A program made the translations under genes and the position numbers. From Paratrimastix pyriformis (lineage: Eukaryota > Preaxostyla > Paratrimastigidae), in NCBI GenBank assembly GCA_027972325.1, contig JAPMOS010000017.1, forward strand, positions 326,001-390,000: 64,000 bases of DNA, in the 5' to 3' direction. Positions 48,553-60,187 of the stretch are shown here, in pieces. Each line of letters starts with the position of its first letter. The first letter of the stretch is position 1. The notes below the pieces were generated by a model. It saw only the letters and a list, made by a program, of their open reading frames with translations. It was not told the origin of the DNA and searched no databases.

Positions 48553-50120
48553 TCAGTCGGGTGTCTGGCGGCACACGTCCCATTCCCGCGGGTTCCCCCG
48601 ACCAAAGGGCCACCAGACCCCCACGGGCCGACCCCTGGAGGGGGTTCTGCGGCCCCGGGATGGGGCCCGGGCTTGCTGGGAGGCGGCCAGCCCGAAGCCG
48701 AAGGCCCCCTCGGAGCGTCGCAGCGCTTGAAGGCGGGTCTCTTGGGCCAAGTCTCGGGTCGGCAGGGAGGCAAGGGCGGCTGGCCCCCATCGCGCACCCC
48801 AAACCCGAAAATGACAAGACGAGATCGTGCAAAAGGTGAGCCGAAGACGCGGGTGGGAGGCGATTCTTGGTGGGCGGCAAGGCGTTATGATGTTGATCGA
48901 TGCTGATGGTGGTTGTGGTGGTGGTGGATGCTGCTGATGGCGGATGGTGCTGCGGGGAGGGCGCGAGCCCGAGATGGCGGACCCTCGAGGGGGTTGAGCA
49001 AGGCGTTGATGGCCTCCTCGCCGGGTGTCGGCTCGTCCTTCGGCCCCACGGGCGCCAGGCAGGCGTCCCGCTCGTTCTCCACCAGCTGCCCAGCCCCCCC
49101 CCCCCCCCCCCAACGATCGGACCAATGCCGTTCGGGATGATGGGCGCGGGACGAGAAGAAGGCATCCCGGAAACTTCCAAAGTGGTACCGCGTTTTGAAC
49201 CTGGTGGTCTCTCCCCCAGCTGGATTACCTCTCCGGCCGGGTTCAGGTTGCATCGTTGGTCAACCCATGTGGGCACGGCCCTTCTCAGTGGAACTCAGCC
49301 ATCCCTGTGATGGGCACAGCGCCTTCTCAGTGGAGCTCAGCCATCCCTGTGCGCCTCGCCGGTCATTCGCCCGGGCTGTTCCTCCTCCTGTTCGTTCGGC
49401 TGTTACGCCCACCCGGGGGGGAGGAAGGAAGAGGGGAAGGGGAGGCGGAGGCGAACCTGCAAGGCGCACATGCGGTTGATGAGCTTCGCGTAGCAGTGCA
49501 GCGCTTGGTCGCCCTGATGCTGTGCCAATGCCTGCGATCACCCATCCATCCGATGAACAGAAAGGGTGTGTGATGGTCGGATGCTTGGGGGAGGTGGAGA
49601 TGATGGAGGGGCAGGTGCGCAGATGTGGCGAAAATCACCAGAGGACGCGGCGGGGGCGGATCGCTCGGACCCGCTCGAGCCTGGCGCGGGCGCCTGCCAG
49701 GGGATCCTCCAGAGGCACGGCGGCCCCGGCCAGACGTCGGGTGCGGCTGTCGGCCAGCGGCTGCGCCACCAGCCAGTGCTTCTGCACAGCCAGGGCCACC
49801 TCCCGTTGCTGGGGCGGCACATGGAACCAGACAAAACCAGTCCGGAGAAAAGGGAAAAGAAAATTGTGATTGGCATTGGGATTGGCATTGGGGCACGGGC
49901 ATCCGTCATGGGGATGATGGTGATGATGGTGATGATGGTGATGATGGTGATGATGGTGATGATGGTGATGATGGTGATGATGGTGATGATTGATGACGAT
50001 TGATGATTGATGACGATTGATGATGATGATGACTGGATGATGTCTGGATGATGACTGGATGACTGGATGACTGGATGATGCTGATGATGCTGATGATGCT
50101 GATGCTGCTGATGCTGCTGC

Positions 50121-50196
<76 letters not shown>

Positions 50197-50200
50197 ATGA

Positions 50201-50234
<34 letters not shown>

Positions 50235-53200
50235 GGTGGTGGTGGCGGCGGCGGCGGCGGCGCAGACCTCCTCGGGTGTGCGCTGGTGGCCGCGGGCCGC
50301 GGGGCCGAGGCCTGTGATGGGCATGGGCGGCAGGCGGAGGCAGCGGGTGAAGATGTCGTTCCTGTAGCAGGCCTCCAGCAGCCCCGCAAAGGTCAGCCGC
50401 CGGCAGCCGCTCAGCCGGTACCCGTCACGGTAGGTGGCGTGGGTCTGCGGGTGGGGAGGGGATGAGGGCGGGCGTGAGAGAGGGCTGTCGTGCCTGTCTT
50501 CCGTGGGTGGGGGGTGATGAAGTAGTGGGGTTTGTCCGGGCCAGAGCAACCCCTTGCTTGGAGGGACCTGATGAAGGGATGAGCGGCGCCACGAGATGGG
50601 GGAGATGCGGGTGATGCCATGCCGGGGAGGATGGGGATGGATGCGCGGCAGCACGGTGGGAGAGCCGGGGTCTCGGATTGCATTCCGCCGTGTCGGACAG
50701 GATGGGGGCGGATGAAGGGCGGCACGGTGGTGGCAAGCCGGGGTGCCGAAACCGAAACCGGCCACGGACCTCGCGTGGGGTGATGTCGGGGAGGATGGTC
50801 TTGACGAGGGCCTCGAACTCGGGGAAGCCCAGCCCCAGCCCCTTCGTCCCGCTGACGGCCTGCTCGTAGAGAACCTGGCGGCCGTCCCAAACCAAACACA
50901 AACACAAACACAAACACACCCACCAGCGGGGGCCAGGGCCAAGAGAAACAGGGGCGGGACAAGATCGAAGTTGCAAGAGAGAGGATGAGCCTCTCAGGGG
51001 GGGAGGGGAGGGGAGGAGGAGGAGGAGGGGTGTGGCGATGGCAGTGAGTCACTGGATGAATGTAAGGGGGGGAACCAGCGACGGGGAGGGGTGGACGCAT
51101 ATTTGGCTCAAGGCCAGTCATGCCTCCCTTCCCGCCAGCAGATGGGTTCCGTCCCCCGATCCGTTGCTCTGCCATTGACGTTCATTCCCAGCGGACGCCA
51201 CGCGGGGTGGGCCGTGCCTTTGGCGGGCCCACCGCCCGAGAAAATAAGCCCAACAACAGGCGCCGGGGACCTCTTGACGAATGGCGTATGGTCGACCCAG
51301 AAGATCGTGCAGAAGAAAGAGGGAGGATGGGGCCGGGGGGGATGCGGGCCTTGAGGGCCTGTCGTCGCTTCTCCATCTCGACTCTGTACATGTCCAGCAG
51401 CATGGCCAGGAAGAGGAACCCGTCCACCTGGTGGCTATCCCCCCCCAGATCACACCCACCAGTGAGAAATTTGATGCACCTGGGATCGACCCACCCGAGC
51501 CACGGAATCTTGTCTCTCCAGACCTGGGATTGTCCAGGGGCCCGAGCTCGCCGAAGAACCGCTTGACCTTCCGCTCGGAGGTGGCCCCGAGGACCAACCG
51601 CAGGCAGCTCCGGCAGGCGGCCATCGGAACCTGCCCACCAACACAACCCGCGAGCCAGACCCGTGGGTGGGGACACCCATTGAGTGGGCTGGGCCAATAC
51701 ATCACCGCACAAAAGGCACCTCCCGGTTGATGGAGAGGGAATGTCAGGGTGCGCGACATTGACACTGGCGTGCGGATGGGGTGCTGCTCCGGACCATGAT
51801 GATGACACCCTTTCCGTCCGCCTCTGGGCCCTCGGGCAGCTGGCCTTCAAACAGCACCTGCTGCGCGTACCTACGGCGGCCGCGGGACGGCGGCGGGTCA
51901 CCAGAACAGACGCAATGAAGGGGTGAGAGAGGTATGGGACGGGAGGCGGACAGGTAGAAGTTGAGCGCATCGGCGGTATGCTCCTCCTGCAGGAAGCGCC
52001 CGAAGAGGGCAACCTCGGGGTACCGGCCCGCTTGCTGGTCGATACCATAGAGCAGCGCCCAGCGGCTCTGCGTGTGGGAGGCGCGATGATGAAGAGAATG
52101 ATGATGATGATGGATGATGATGATGATGGATGATGGTGATGACTGGATGATGATGATGACTGGATGATGATGACTGGATGATGATGACTGGATGATGATG
52201 ACTGGATGATGCTGGTGGTTGTGGTGGAGCATCGGTTGAGATTGACAACCTCACGAGCGGCAGAGGGGCGGGTGGATGAACGGGAGGCCGCACAAACGGA
52301 CGTCCTCGCAGCGGGAGGGCTGTGGGTACTGCGACCCCAGCCAAAGATGGGCAAACTCGGGCAGCCTGTGCCCACCCATCCGCCAACCCGCCAACCCAAC
52401 CCGTTGAGCCGCACACACCAAACACCGATGAGCAAACGGGAGATCGAAGACGAGGGCGAGGGCGAGGGCGAGGGCGAGGGCGAGGGCGAGGGCGAGGGCG
52501 AGGGCGAGGGCGAGAGGGCGAGAGGGCGAGGGCGAGGGCGAGGAACGGAGAAGATGATGCCGGGGCCGGGGGGTACGGACCGGAGGCGGCTTTGGCCGGC
52601 GACCAGGGCTTCCCCGTCGGCCAACACCTGCGTGAGCGAGGAGACGACGATGATTGGGTCGGTCGTGGTGATGATGATCGGATGATGATTCGGATGTGCC
52701 GATGAAATCTGACGCTGGGAGGGCCTCGGGGTGAAGAAGCCGCAGAGGACGGTCCGGATGCCTCTGCGGCGGATACCCCGCCTCTTCAAGCCGAGGGAAA
52801 AGAAGTCGTGGTCAGCTGGACTTGAACCAGCAACCTTGCGATTCAGTCACACGCCGTTGCGCCATGACCACGCGCCAAACCGCTGACAGTTGGCTTGCAC
52901 GCTGACCTACGTGGACGTGGACGTGGACGTGGACGACGGGGGGGAGGGGGGGGGGGGGGGCACGGGCACGGGCGGCACAAGTCCACGCGGACCTTGTCGC
53001 GGGTCATGTTGCGGATGGTGCCGATGATCCACTGCAGCGAGGGCTGGAAGGCCGTGTTGTGGGTCCCCTGTCCCCGTCACCCCACCCACACCGCAGCCCC
53101 AGCCGCAGACATCCCGCATTTGATGAGAAACGACACGGACGGAGGCAACACACGCCCATGCACCAGACAGGCCACCCTCCCAGGCGCCGATACCCCTCCC

Positions 53201-56200
53201 CCTCCCCCCACCATAGGACAGGTGGTACACGCGGACCCGGAGGAGGGCCCGGAACGGCAGCGAATCGCGCTTCCAGGAGGGCAGTCGCCCCAGGCGGGTC
53301 ACCTGTGGGGGTTGGAGGAGGGGGGGAGATAGCATCACCATGTCGGGCGGGGTTAGGGTCGCCCGGACAGACTTGGTCGATGGCGTCCTGGGTCAGGTCT
53401 GCAATGGCCGCGCTCAGGGAGGGGTCTTGCAGCGGGGCGCTCTGAGAACGAGAAAAGAGATGCGTCGGCCGGGAATTGAACCCGGGTCACCACGATGGCA
53501 ACGTGATATTCTACCACTAGACCACCGACGCGCTATAGGAGACAGACCGCGAGGCCATCGCCTTGGCTGGCCATCTCGCCAAGCATGGCCTGGAAGGATA
53601 TGAACGGGGAGCATGAACAGGAGGACGGGTGCGGACCCAGGGGGATACGGTCGAGCTTGGTGTGTTGGGGACGACCCCGCCCTTGGTGAAGAAGTTCATG
53701 CTGATCGGGGTGGCCCCCAGGGCCAGCGGGTGGGTGGGCGGGACAACCTCTGCGCCCAAAGGGAACGGGAGGGGGAGGGAAGATGGTCACCACCACCCAG
53801 CGGCTCCGACAATGGTGCGCAGGGCACAAACCCGGTCCCTCCGACCACCGAAGGAACATCCCCCCCCCCCCCCCCCCCCCCGACACGGACCCATCTCCTC
53901 CTCGGCCGCCTCCTTCTCAGATTTCTCCCCCCTCCGGCTGCGCGCGGCCGCCTCCGTGGCCCCCGCCCCCAACGGCTGCCCGCTCAGGGCGGCCTGGGTG
54001 GGCTGCATCAAACTGGTCAGGGCGGCCGCCATCTGCTGCTGGAGCCTCAGCAGGGCCTCCCGCGACCGGCCGCTCAGCGAGAAGAGCGCCTCGAGCTGGC
54101 GCTGGGTGGCGGGTGTCACCCCGGGGGGATAGACCAGCCCGGCCACCGCCCGCCTCTGCCTTTGGGGCATCGGCGGAGTCCGGGGCGGTGGAGGCCGTCT
54201 GGGGGGTGGCGGGAGCCGCCGAAGCCGGGCCCGTGAGGACATCACCCCCACCATCGCCGCTCTCACCCCCGGCGGGGGCGGCGGCGGCGGTGGCGGCGGC
54301 CCCCTCGGGGCGCGGGGTCATTCGCGAGGCGAAGGCGGTCCGCAGGGCCGAGAATGCGAACTGCTGCTTGGTGAGCACATCCTGCAGCAGCAGCCGCAGG
54401 TCGCGGATGGTGGCCTCGTGTGCGTGCAGCAGGCTGGTCATGGCGCCAAGCTCCCGCTCGGCCCGCAGCGCACGGCCCTTCATCACCACCGCGTCTGAAG
54501 AGAAGCAGTGTCGTGGATGTGATGACAGGGTGAAGAACGGGACAGTGTCCGGGTCACTGTGGGTGTGACACTGGCTGTTGAGCGGCGGTGGGGGCGTGTG
54601 GCGGGGGGCGGACCGCTCTGCTGCAGGGTCGCGATGCCCTCCTCGGCTGTCCGCAGCCGCTTCAGCCACTCCGGCAGTGGCACTGCCCGCCCCAGGGGCC
54701 ACAGAGACACACGGCACGGTTTCCAGAGGGCAATCAGACCGGAACATCCCATCCACTCGCGGGTAGTGGCGATCCACTAGTGGGCGGGTGGGGGAGCAGA
54801 CCGATGGCTTGGTCGATGGCGATGCTGGCGGCCAGGTCGTGGCGCGGCGAGTGGGGAACCTCTGCCCGCCGGAACCCCCCCGCCACCATGCGTTTGGGTG
54901 GGATGAGCAACACAACATGCGGTGGCGATGGCCGGGGGTGGGTGGGGCTTGGGGGCAGCATCGGAAGATGCGGAAAGTGGATGCTGCGGGGCAGGTGGAA
55001 GAAGATCAGGCGGCATGTTGGACGGGTCCGAAAGAAACGGGTGTGGCTTGGGTGACCCACAGGGTGGCATCTATCAGCACAAAGACACAACTCGTTCATC
55101 ATCTCACCAAGAATCGAGGCGGCGAGGCGGACCCTCGGGGGCCGTGGTGTAGGGTCGCACGCATTCCTCGAGGCGCTCCAGCTGTGCGGCCAGCTTGTCC
55201 ACCCCCGCGTGGAGCTTCCCCTGGGGCGAGGTCGACATCGCCCACACCACCCCGACACGCCGACCACACCAGGGGGCGAGTGAGACCGGAACAGGTGAGG
55301 ACGGCGGGGGGTACCATTCCATGTGTCATGCACGCCGTCGGAGGGGCGATGCTCGCCACAATCCACCGGACTGCTCGCCGTGGGATGGGGATGGGGATGG
55401 GGATGGGGATGGGGATGGGGATGGGGATGGGGAGGGGGACGTGAGACCTCGATCTGGTTCTTGCACCGCTCGCACGTTCCGCCCGTGACGGTGGCCCCTC
55501 TGCCCGCCCACAAACCGGACCCACGCAGCAAACCAAACCGGGTCAACGGAGGCAGCCATAGAGACCTGCAGCAGCAGGGGATGAGGGGACGAGACAGTGG
55601 ATGCCGGGGGATGGCGGACGGGGCGGGAGCGGCCTGGTCGGATGGCGGGAGCCCTTCGGCGACCACCTTCCGGAGAGCCTTCAACTCATCGCGCTGCTGG
55701 GCTGCCCGGGCCTGGGACGCCTCCAGCTGCAGCACCATCGCGGGGTGGGTGGACATGGTGGATGAAATCGGGTGGACGCGGTGGATGGGCGAATGGGAGA
55801 CGCCAAGGGGAATGAGTGGGCCAGCGCCGCGGCGCCACCCTAGGCATCGAGACCGGCAGCAGCAACAACAGCAGCCAGCAGCAACGGCAGCCGGCAGCAG
55901 CAGCCAGCAGCAGCCAGCAGCAGCAGCAGCCAGCAGCAACGGCAGCCGGCAGCAGCAGCCAGCAGCAGCCAGCAGCAGCAGCAGCCAGCAGCCAGCAGCA
56001 GCAGCAGCCAGCAGCCAGCAGCAACGGCAGCCAGCAGCCAGCAGCAACGGCAGCCAGCAGCAACGGCAGCCAGCAGCAACGGCAGCCAGCAGCAGCAGCA
56101 GCCAGCAGCAGCAGCAACGGCAGCCAGCAACAACAGCAGCCACCAACAACAGCAGCCAGCAGCAGCAGACACCACCTCCACGGGGGCGGACCTGCCTCGC

Positions 56201-58209
56201 GTACTCCTCGGCGATGGCCCGGATGCGAATGAGCTCGGCGTCCTTCTGCTCGTGCGTCTTGCGGCTCTCCGTCAAGGCCTCTGCCACCCCCCGAGCAACA
56301 GCGGCGGGGCAGGTTGGGGCAGGCATTCGACGCAGGTGAGCGCGTGATGACGTCGACGGAAAAAGGCAGGAGGGAGGAGGAGGAGGAGGAGGAGGGGGGG
56401 AGGAGGGAGGAGGAGGAAAGGAGGGAGGAGGAGGGGTTGTGGTGGCCGGGGGACCTTTGAGGTCGTTGACCTGGGCGATGTTCTGGTCCTGGCGGAAGGC
56501 GAGGAAGACCTCGTGCAGGGCCTTCAGCTTGGCCTCCATCCTGCCCACCACCCCCGCCCATCCCAGCGCACCACCCCCGATGGGAGGGAGATCAGGTGTG
56601 CGTGTGGGTGGACGTGGACAAAGACTGCACGTGAGAGTGCGAGCAACCAAGGCGCCGATATATATGCCGCACAACGAGCGAACTTGGGGCCTGCAGCAAA
56701 CAGAAACCACACCATGGTGGTGACTCGCAAAAAATCAGCAACGCCGTAGGCGGCGGGGGCGAGGCGGTGCGCTCGTGTCAGGTGCGGGTGGGTTGGCGAA
56801 ACGGGTGGCGGGGCCGGGGACGGACTTCTCCTTGGTGGCTATCGCCTCGGTCTTCATGGCCTCCATGGTCCGCTTGGCCTCGGACAGCTCCCGGTTGGCT
56901 GGCAGGCCACCGCCCAGCACACACCGCCGCCCACCCAATCAACATCCACACGACAAGCGCCTGCTTGCATCCGGTCGGATCGGAATTTCAACGCCTCCTT
57001 GCTGGCCGTGCCGTCTGTTTGTGCCGTCAGTCCGTCATTTGGCAAAAACTCATCAGCGCCATCCATCGCTTCCCCCGAATCGAGTGGAGGTGCGGGTGGG
57101 GCCGAACCCCCACACACACACACACGTAGACACAAGACACACGGACCCTTGGCCATCTCATCGGCATGGACCTTGACCAGCTCGGTCATCTGCCGCTCGT
57201 GACTGGCCTTCAACCTGTTGTTCCCTCGAGCACCCGCCCCTGCCATGAGAAAGGCACCAACCACTACTCCGGGAGGGCACGGCCAGGGGGGATGTCGGCG
57301 GACTGTTCGAGGAGGGCCAGGGCCTGGTCGCGCTCCTCACGGATGTCTGCCAGCTGGCGGGCGTGGGCCGCCGAGGCCGACTTGTATGCCCCGAAGACCT
57401 GGCTGTACGCATCCCGCATGGCGGCCAGAAGGTCGCCCTGCTCTTGGCATTGGATGGTCAGCTGGGGGAGGGAAGGGCGAGGGGGGGGGGGGGGGTAGAG
57501 ACATGAAGAATTGGGCCGCCTGGGGGTGAGGCAGACCTGTTCGACCATCTCCCCGGCGATGAGGTCCGTGCACACTTGGCGGTAGTTGGCCTGCTCGATG
57601 GGGTCCTCGCCAAAGGATCGGTCGACATCCCGCTGGTGGAGCATCTGGCTGTACTTCTCCTGGAGCATGATGATGTCCTGCCGGGTGACGGTGGTGGCTG
57701 GTACCTTGGCCTCTTGCCACTGCTCGCCTGAGAAAGCATTGGGCGCGAACGTCGTGAGTCAGGTGGACGTACCTGGAACCTGGATGGCATAGTGGCCGCT
57801 GCGGGCAACGGGGCCAAGCGTGATTTTGAGATCCTTACCCAGAAGCCGGGCCCGATTCAAAAAGTAGCCCGTGTCATCGGTCGTCGAAGATCCGCTATGA
57901 ATATATTGTGAACAAAGAACAACCAAGCGAGGAGATGCAGACACAGCTTCAGGTGTGGGGTCGGGGGGCTTGTCCCTGGCGAGTGATGTCACAACTAGAT
58001 CATCCATCGGGCCTTGTGAATCATGATGTGAGCCATCAGAACAGACGTTTTTGAATTTCGGCTGGGGGTTGGGGAGGGCCCATCACCGGTGTCAGGGGCC
58101 GAGCGCGAGGGGGCGATTTTTTTCCATCCGGAGAAATCGATCTTCTCGAGTCGGGAACGTGTCTGACCTGAATGACGGAGATCACCCCACCAGGGAGTGG
58201 CTCGGACAT
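48553..58209 (-). CDS. Long coiled-coil protein, candidate ciliary/flagellar
   Basis: Start MSEPLPGGVISVIQ, joined through GTCTGT to PMDDLVVTSLARDK, FLNRARLLGKDLKITLG and a series of coiled-coil exons: DIIMLQEKYSQMLHQRDVDR, AMRDAYSQVFGAYKSASAAH, ASHERQMTELVKVHADEMA, KALHEVFLAFRQDQNIAQV, ESRKTHEQKDAELIRIRAIA, QRDELKALRKVVAEGL and HAHEATIRDLRLLLQDVL. A short C-x2-C site (CERCKNQIE) interrupts it. The second half is helical: ATPISMNFFTKGG, LQWIIGTIRNMTRDK, YPEVALFGRFLQEEHTADAL, VDGFLFLAMLLDMYRVEMEK, LGLGFPEFEALVKTILPDI, RLTFAGLLEACYRNDIF, EEAINALLNPLE and a last exon ending WDVCRQTPD. No firm family name. The stop at 48553 is tentative; a GTCTGG just before it could extend the gene past tRNA-Ala. 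One intron holds tRNA-Gly and another a tRNA-like element. Confidence 0.55.
49914..50192. repeat. GATGGT, TGGATGA and CTG repeats in an intron
   Basis: Plus strand: nine copies of GATGGTGAT, then GACTGGATG units, then a (GCTGCT)n/CTG tract of about 90 bp ending near 50190 and GATGATGAT. Sits in an intron of the coiled-coil gene. Confidence 0.9.
52449..52545. repeat. (GGCGAG)n hexanucleotide repeat
   Basis: About 15 copies of GGCGAG on the plus strand (CTCGCC in the sense of the coiled-coil gene), in an intron. Confidence 0.93.
52807..52871 (-). pseudogene. Degenerate tRNA-like element in an intron
   Basis: The 65-nt element has an acceptor stem GTGGTCA/TGACCAC of 7 perfect pairs, an A-box-like TGGCGCAACGG, a T arm GCTGG/CCAGC with B-box GGTTCAAGTCC, and TTCTTTTCCC downstream as a Pol III stop. 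The middle is 7-8 nt too short: either the D arm or the anticodon arm (TGTGA-CTGAA-TCGCA, loop 5 nt instead of 7) can form, not both fully. No anticodon can be assigned safely. It lies in sense in the intron 52764-52992 of the coiled-coil gene. A decayed tRNA gene is most likely. Confidence 0.6.
53461..53531 (-). tRNA. tRNA-Gly (anticodon GCC), inside a 106-nt intron
   Basis: The 71 nt fold as acceptor GCGTCGG/CCGACGC, a D arm with TGGTCTAGTGGTA (A box), anticodon stem TCACG/CGTGG with loop TTGCCAT (GCC), and T arm CCGGG/CCCGG with GGGTTCAATTCCC (B box). The discriminator is A. TCTTTTC follows. It sits in sense in the intron 53442-53547 of the coiled-coil gene, with 16 nt (GTCTGTC...) before and 19 nt (ending TTCTCAG) after. 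The tRNA therefore makes up two thirds of the intron. Confidence 0.93.
55385..55432. repeat. (GGGGAT)n repeat in an intron
   Basis: Eight copies of GGGATG/GGGGAT on the plus strand, in an intron of the coiled-coil gene. Confidence 0.9.
55856..56172. repeat. CAGCAGC/AACGGCAGC repeat block in an intron
   Basis: About 315 bp of imperfect CAGCAGC, CAACGGCAGC and CAGCCAG units (plus strand). The sense strand of the coiled-coil gene is GCTGCTG-rich, and the block sits between the exon ending YARQ and the exon LEASQARAAQQ. Open frames across it give poly-Gln or poly-Cys/Leu and are not treated as coding. Confidence 0.88.
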
Positions 58210-58694
58210 TGGCGAACAACAACCGAGAACGGGAAAAGTTTAATTTCGGGAGACTGCGAACAGTAAGAGGGTCTGAAACTCTTTGCCGGAGTTTGGGATT
58301 TGCTACTGTAGCAGGTCGTCATAAAAACTTCGGAGTCCACGTGACTGTCAACGATCCAGTTCCTGATACAGAGCAAGGAAAGTCCTCCTTTCTGTTGGCA
58401 TGATCCGGGTTGCTCGAAAAGGATTGAAAAAAGAAACAGAAGAAAAGAAGAAGTCGAAGAGTACAGAGAAAAGTGCACCCCTTACACTCATCTTGGCACT
58501 TCCCCCCCCCCCCCCCCCCCCCGATTCCGATCTCGGGGGAGCAGCGACGCGGGGAGGTGGACGCTGCCGAAAGGAGCGCGGCGGCGGCACGGTGACCAGA
58601 AATTACAATAACAATGGTGGCGATTCGTTGTGCGTTCTGTGAGGCGGTGGCGGTGGCGGTGGGTGGAATGGGTTGGTCCAGAAAGCGGGGGGAA
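58210..58694. other. Intergenic region between ARL6 and the coiled-coil gene
   Basis: About 485 bp. It includes a run of C on the plus strand (58502-58522) and AT-rich sequence at 58380-58500. It should contain the promoter of the coiled-coil gene; no TATA box is obvious. Confidence 0.5.
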
Positions 58695-59685
58695 TTATGC
58701 CGCGACGTGGCTCGTCAGCCAATCGACGCCCTCCATCAGGCCTTGCCCTGTCAGGGCGTTCGTGCCGCTGGAACAGGGATCCGGGGAGGTACGGGGAAGG
58801 TGGGTGAGGAGAAACAGGGATTCGCGGTGAGTGGTTCCGCAACGAGATGGCTGGGTCACGTGCGTGAGGGCATCCAACTGGGGATCACACAGAATGACAG
58901 AGGACCTCTGGACACAAACCCGCACAGGGAGGCACACGCACTGATGCAGCAGGAACAACGACACACGCAAAAACACGACCACAGACATGATGGTCCATGG
59001 TCGGTCCGTGATGTCATCCAGTGCAAGGGCCTCGGCCACTTGAATGAAATTGTACGCCCCCGGGACGTCCATTTTGTTGGCGAAAAACAGGATGGGAATA
59101 TGGCCCATGTCTGGTCAGCGTGTGGAGGGTGGTGGTGGTGGGGGGTCAACAACAGGGGGTAAGATTGACTGTCAGACCCTGGTGGCGCAACATACTGAGC
59201 AATTCGTTCTTGGCCACACAGATTCGAAGCTTGTCCGCGCTGTCCACCACAAAGATGACGGCCTGAGGGAATATGACGGCCTGAGGGGCGAAGATGGAGA
59301 TGGGGTCAGACCTGCGCATCCTTGTAATAATACTGCGGGCACAGAGGGGGAGAGGTGAAATAACGGGAAGGGGATCTACAAGAAGCGGACCGCCCAAAGA
59401 TCGCGGTATCGGCCGGCGCCGCTCATGTCGAAAACGGTCAAGTTCACGTTCCCCTTGGATACACGTTCTACCTGGAAACCAGGCGTCGGCATGATTTCCT
59501 GGGTGCTGGCCTAAACCAAGAAACCCGCCAGATGTCGTTTGGTCGTTGATGTGAAGACACACCTTTTTGGGTTTCAGCCTGTTAATAATTGTAGACTTGC
59601 CACTGTTATCCAATCCTACCACCAGCACCTTAATTTCTCGTCTGACAAAACCCAGCGCCTGAAAAAGCTTGTGGAAAAGGCCCAT
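58695..59685 (-). CDS. ARL6: ADP-ribosylation factor-like protein 6 (BBS3)
   Basis: A small GTPase that recruits the BBSome to ciliary membranes. Start MGLFHKLFQALGFVRREIKV (Gly2 kept, as in animal ARL6), then LVVGLDNSGKSTIINRLKPK (P-loop GLDNSGKS). An exon with MPTPGFQVERVSKGNVNLTV then FDMSGAGRYRDLWA (switch II; ARL6-typical FDMSGxGRYRxLW) follows, then VIFVVDSADKLRICVAKNEL, IPILFFANKMDVPGAYN (NKxD) and a last exon ending GQGLMEGVDWLTSHVAA. The 'MPTPGF' switch I Thr is present. Together with WDR35 it shows a BBS/IFT-bearing flagellum. Confidence 0.93.
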
Positions 59686-60187
59686 TTCGGCAGAGCGGCT
59701 TCAACCAGCAGAACCCGGGGTATGCGCGCGATGCCGGTGTTGAGGTGACGTGACAGGATCGTCGCAGACAAAACAATTGACGCGAAACTAGCACTCAAGA
59801 CGAACGGACGATTCATTTTTGCCTTCGCGACTCGTTTGTGGGCGGACATGAGTAGTAGTCTGCAAGTGCGCCAGGCACATTGACTGTTTTCCAGATTGCG
59901 CACCACGCCGGCTGAACCATCCATCCGGCCCCAGCCCGTCCCGCCGTAATTCTCCTTTCATCTTCCCTCTGTCTCCTTTCCAATCTGACCGACCACCCCC
60001 CTTCTCTCCATGACGACCCTTGTTCCTCCCCACTCCAATTTCTCCGGCCGTCATCACCCACAACATAGAAAATTGATCACCCGACTCTCCCAACCGGCTC
60101 ACTCGAGACTCCACTGGGCGGGCTGATGACAGAGGTTTGACAGGATATTTCGAGGCTCAGCCCACCAATCCGTTCTCCAGTTTTCGA
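59686..60187. other. Divergent intergenic region, ARL6 / kinesin-3
   Basis: About 500 bp, AT-richer than average, T/C-rich at 59935-60010. Both promoters must lie here. No reading frame resembles a protein. Confidence 0.5.

Noticed and set aside
55840-56710. Minus-strand frames of Cys/Leu/Ala repeats looking like a membrane protein
   Set aside because: Low-complexity CTG-type repeat in an intron; real exons (EALTESRKTHEQ, LEASQARAAQQ) flank it.
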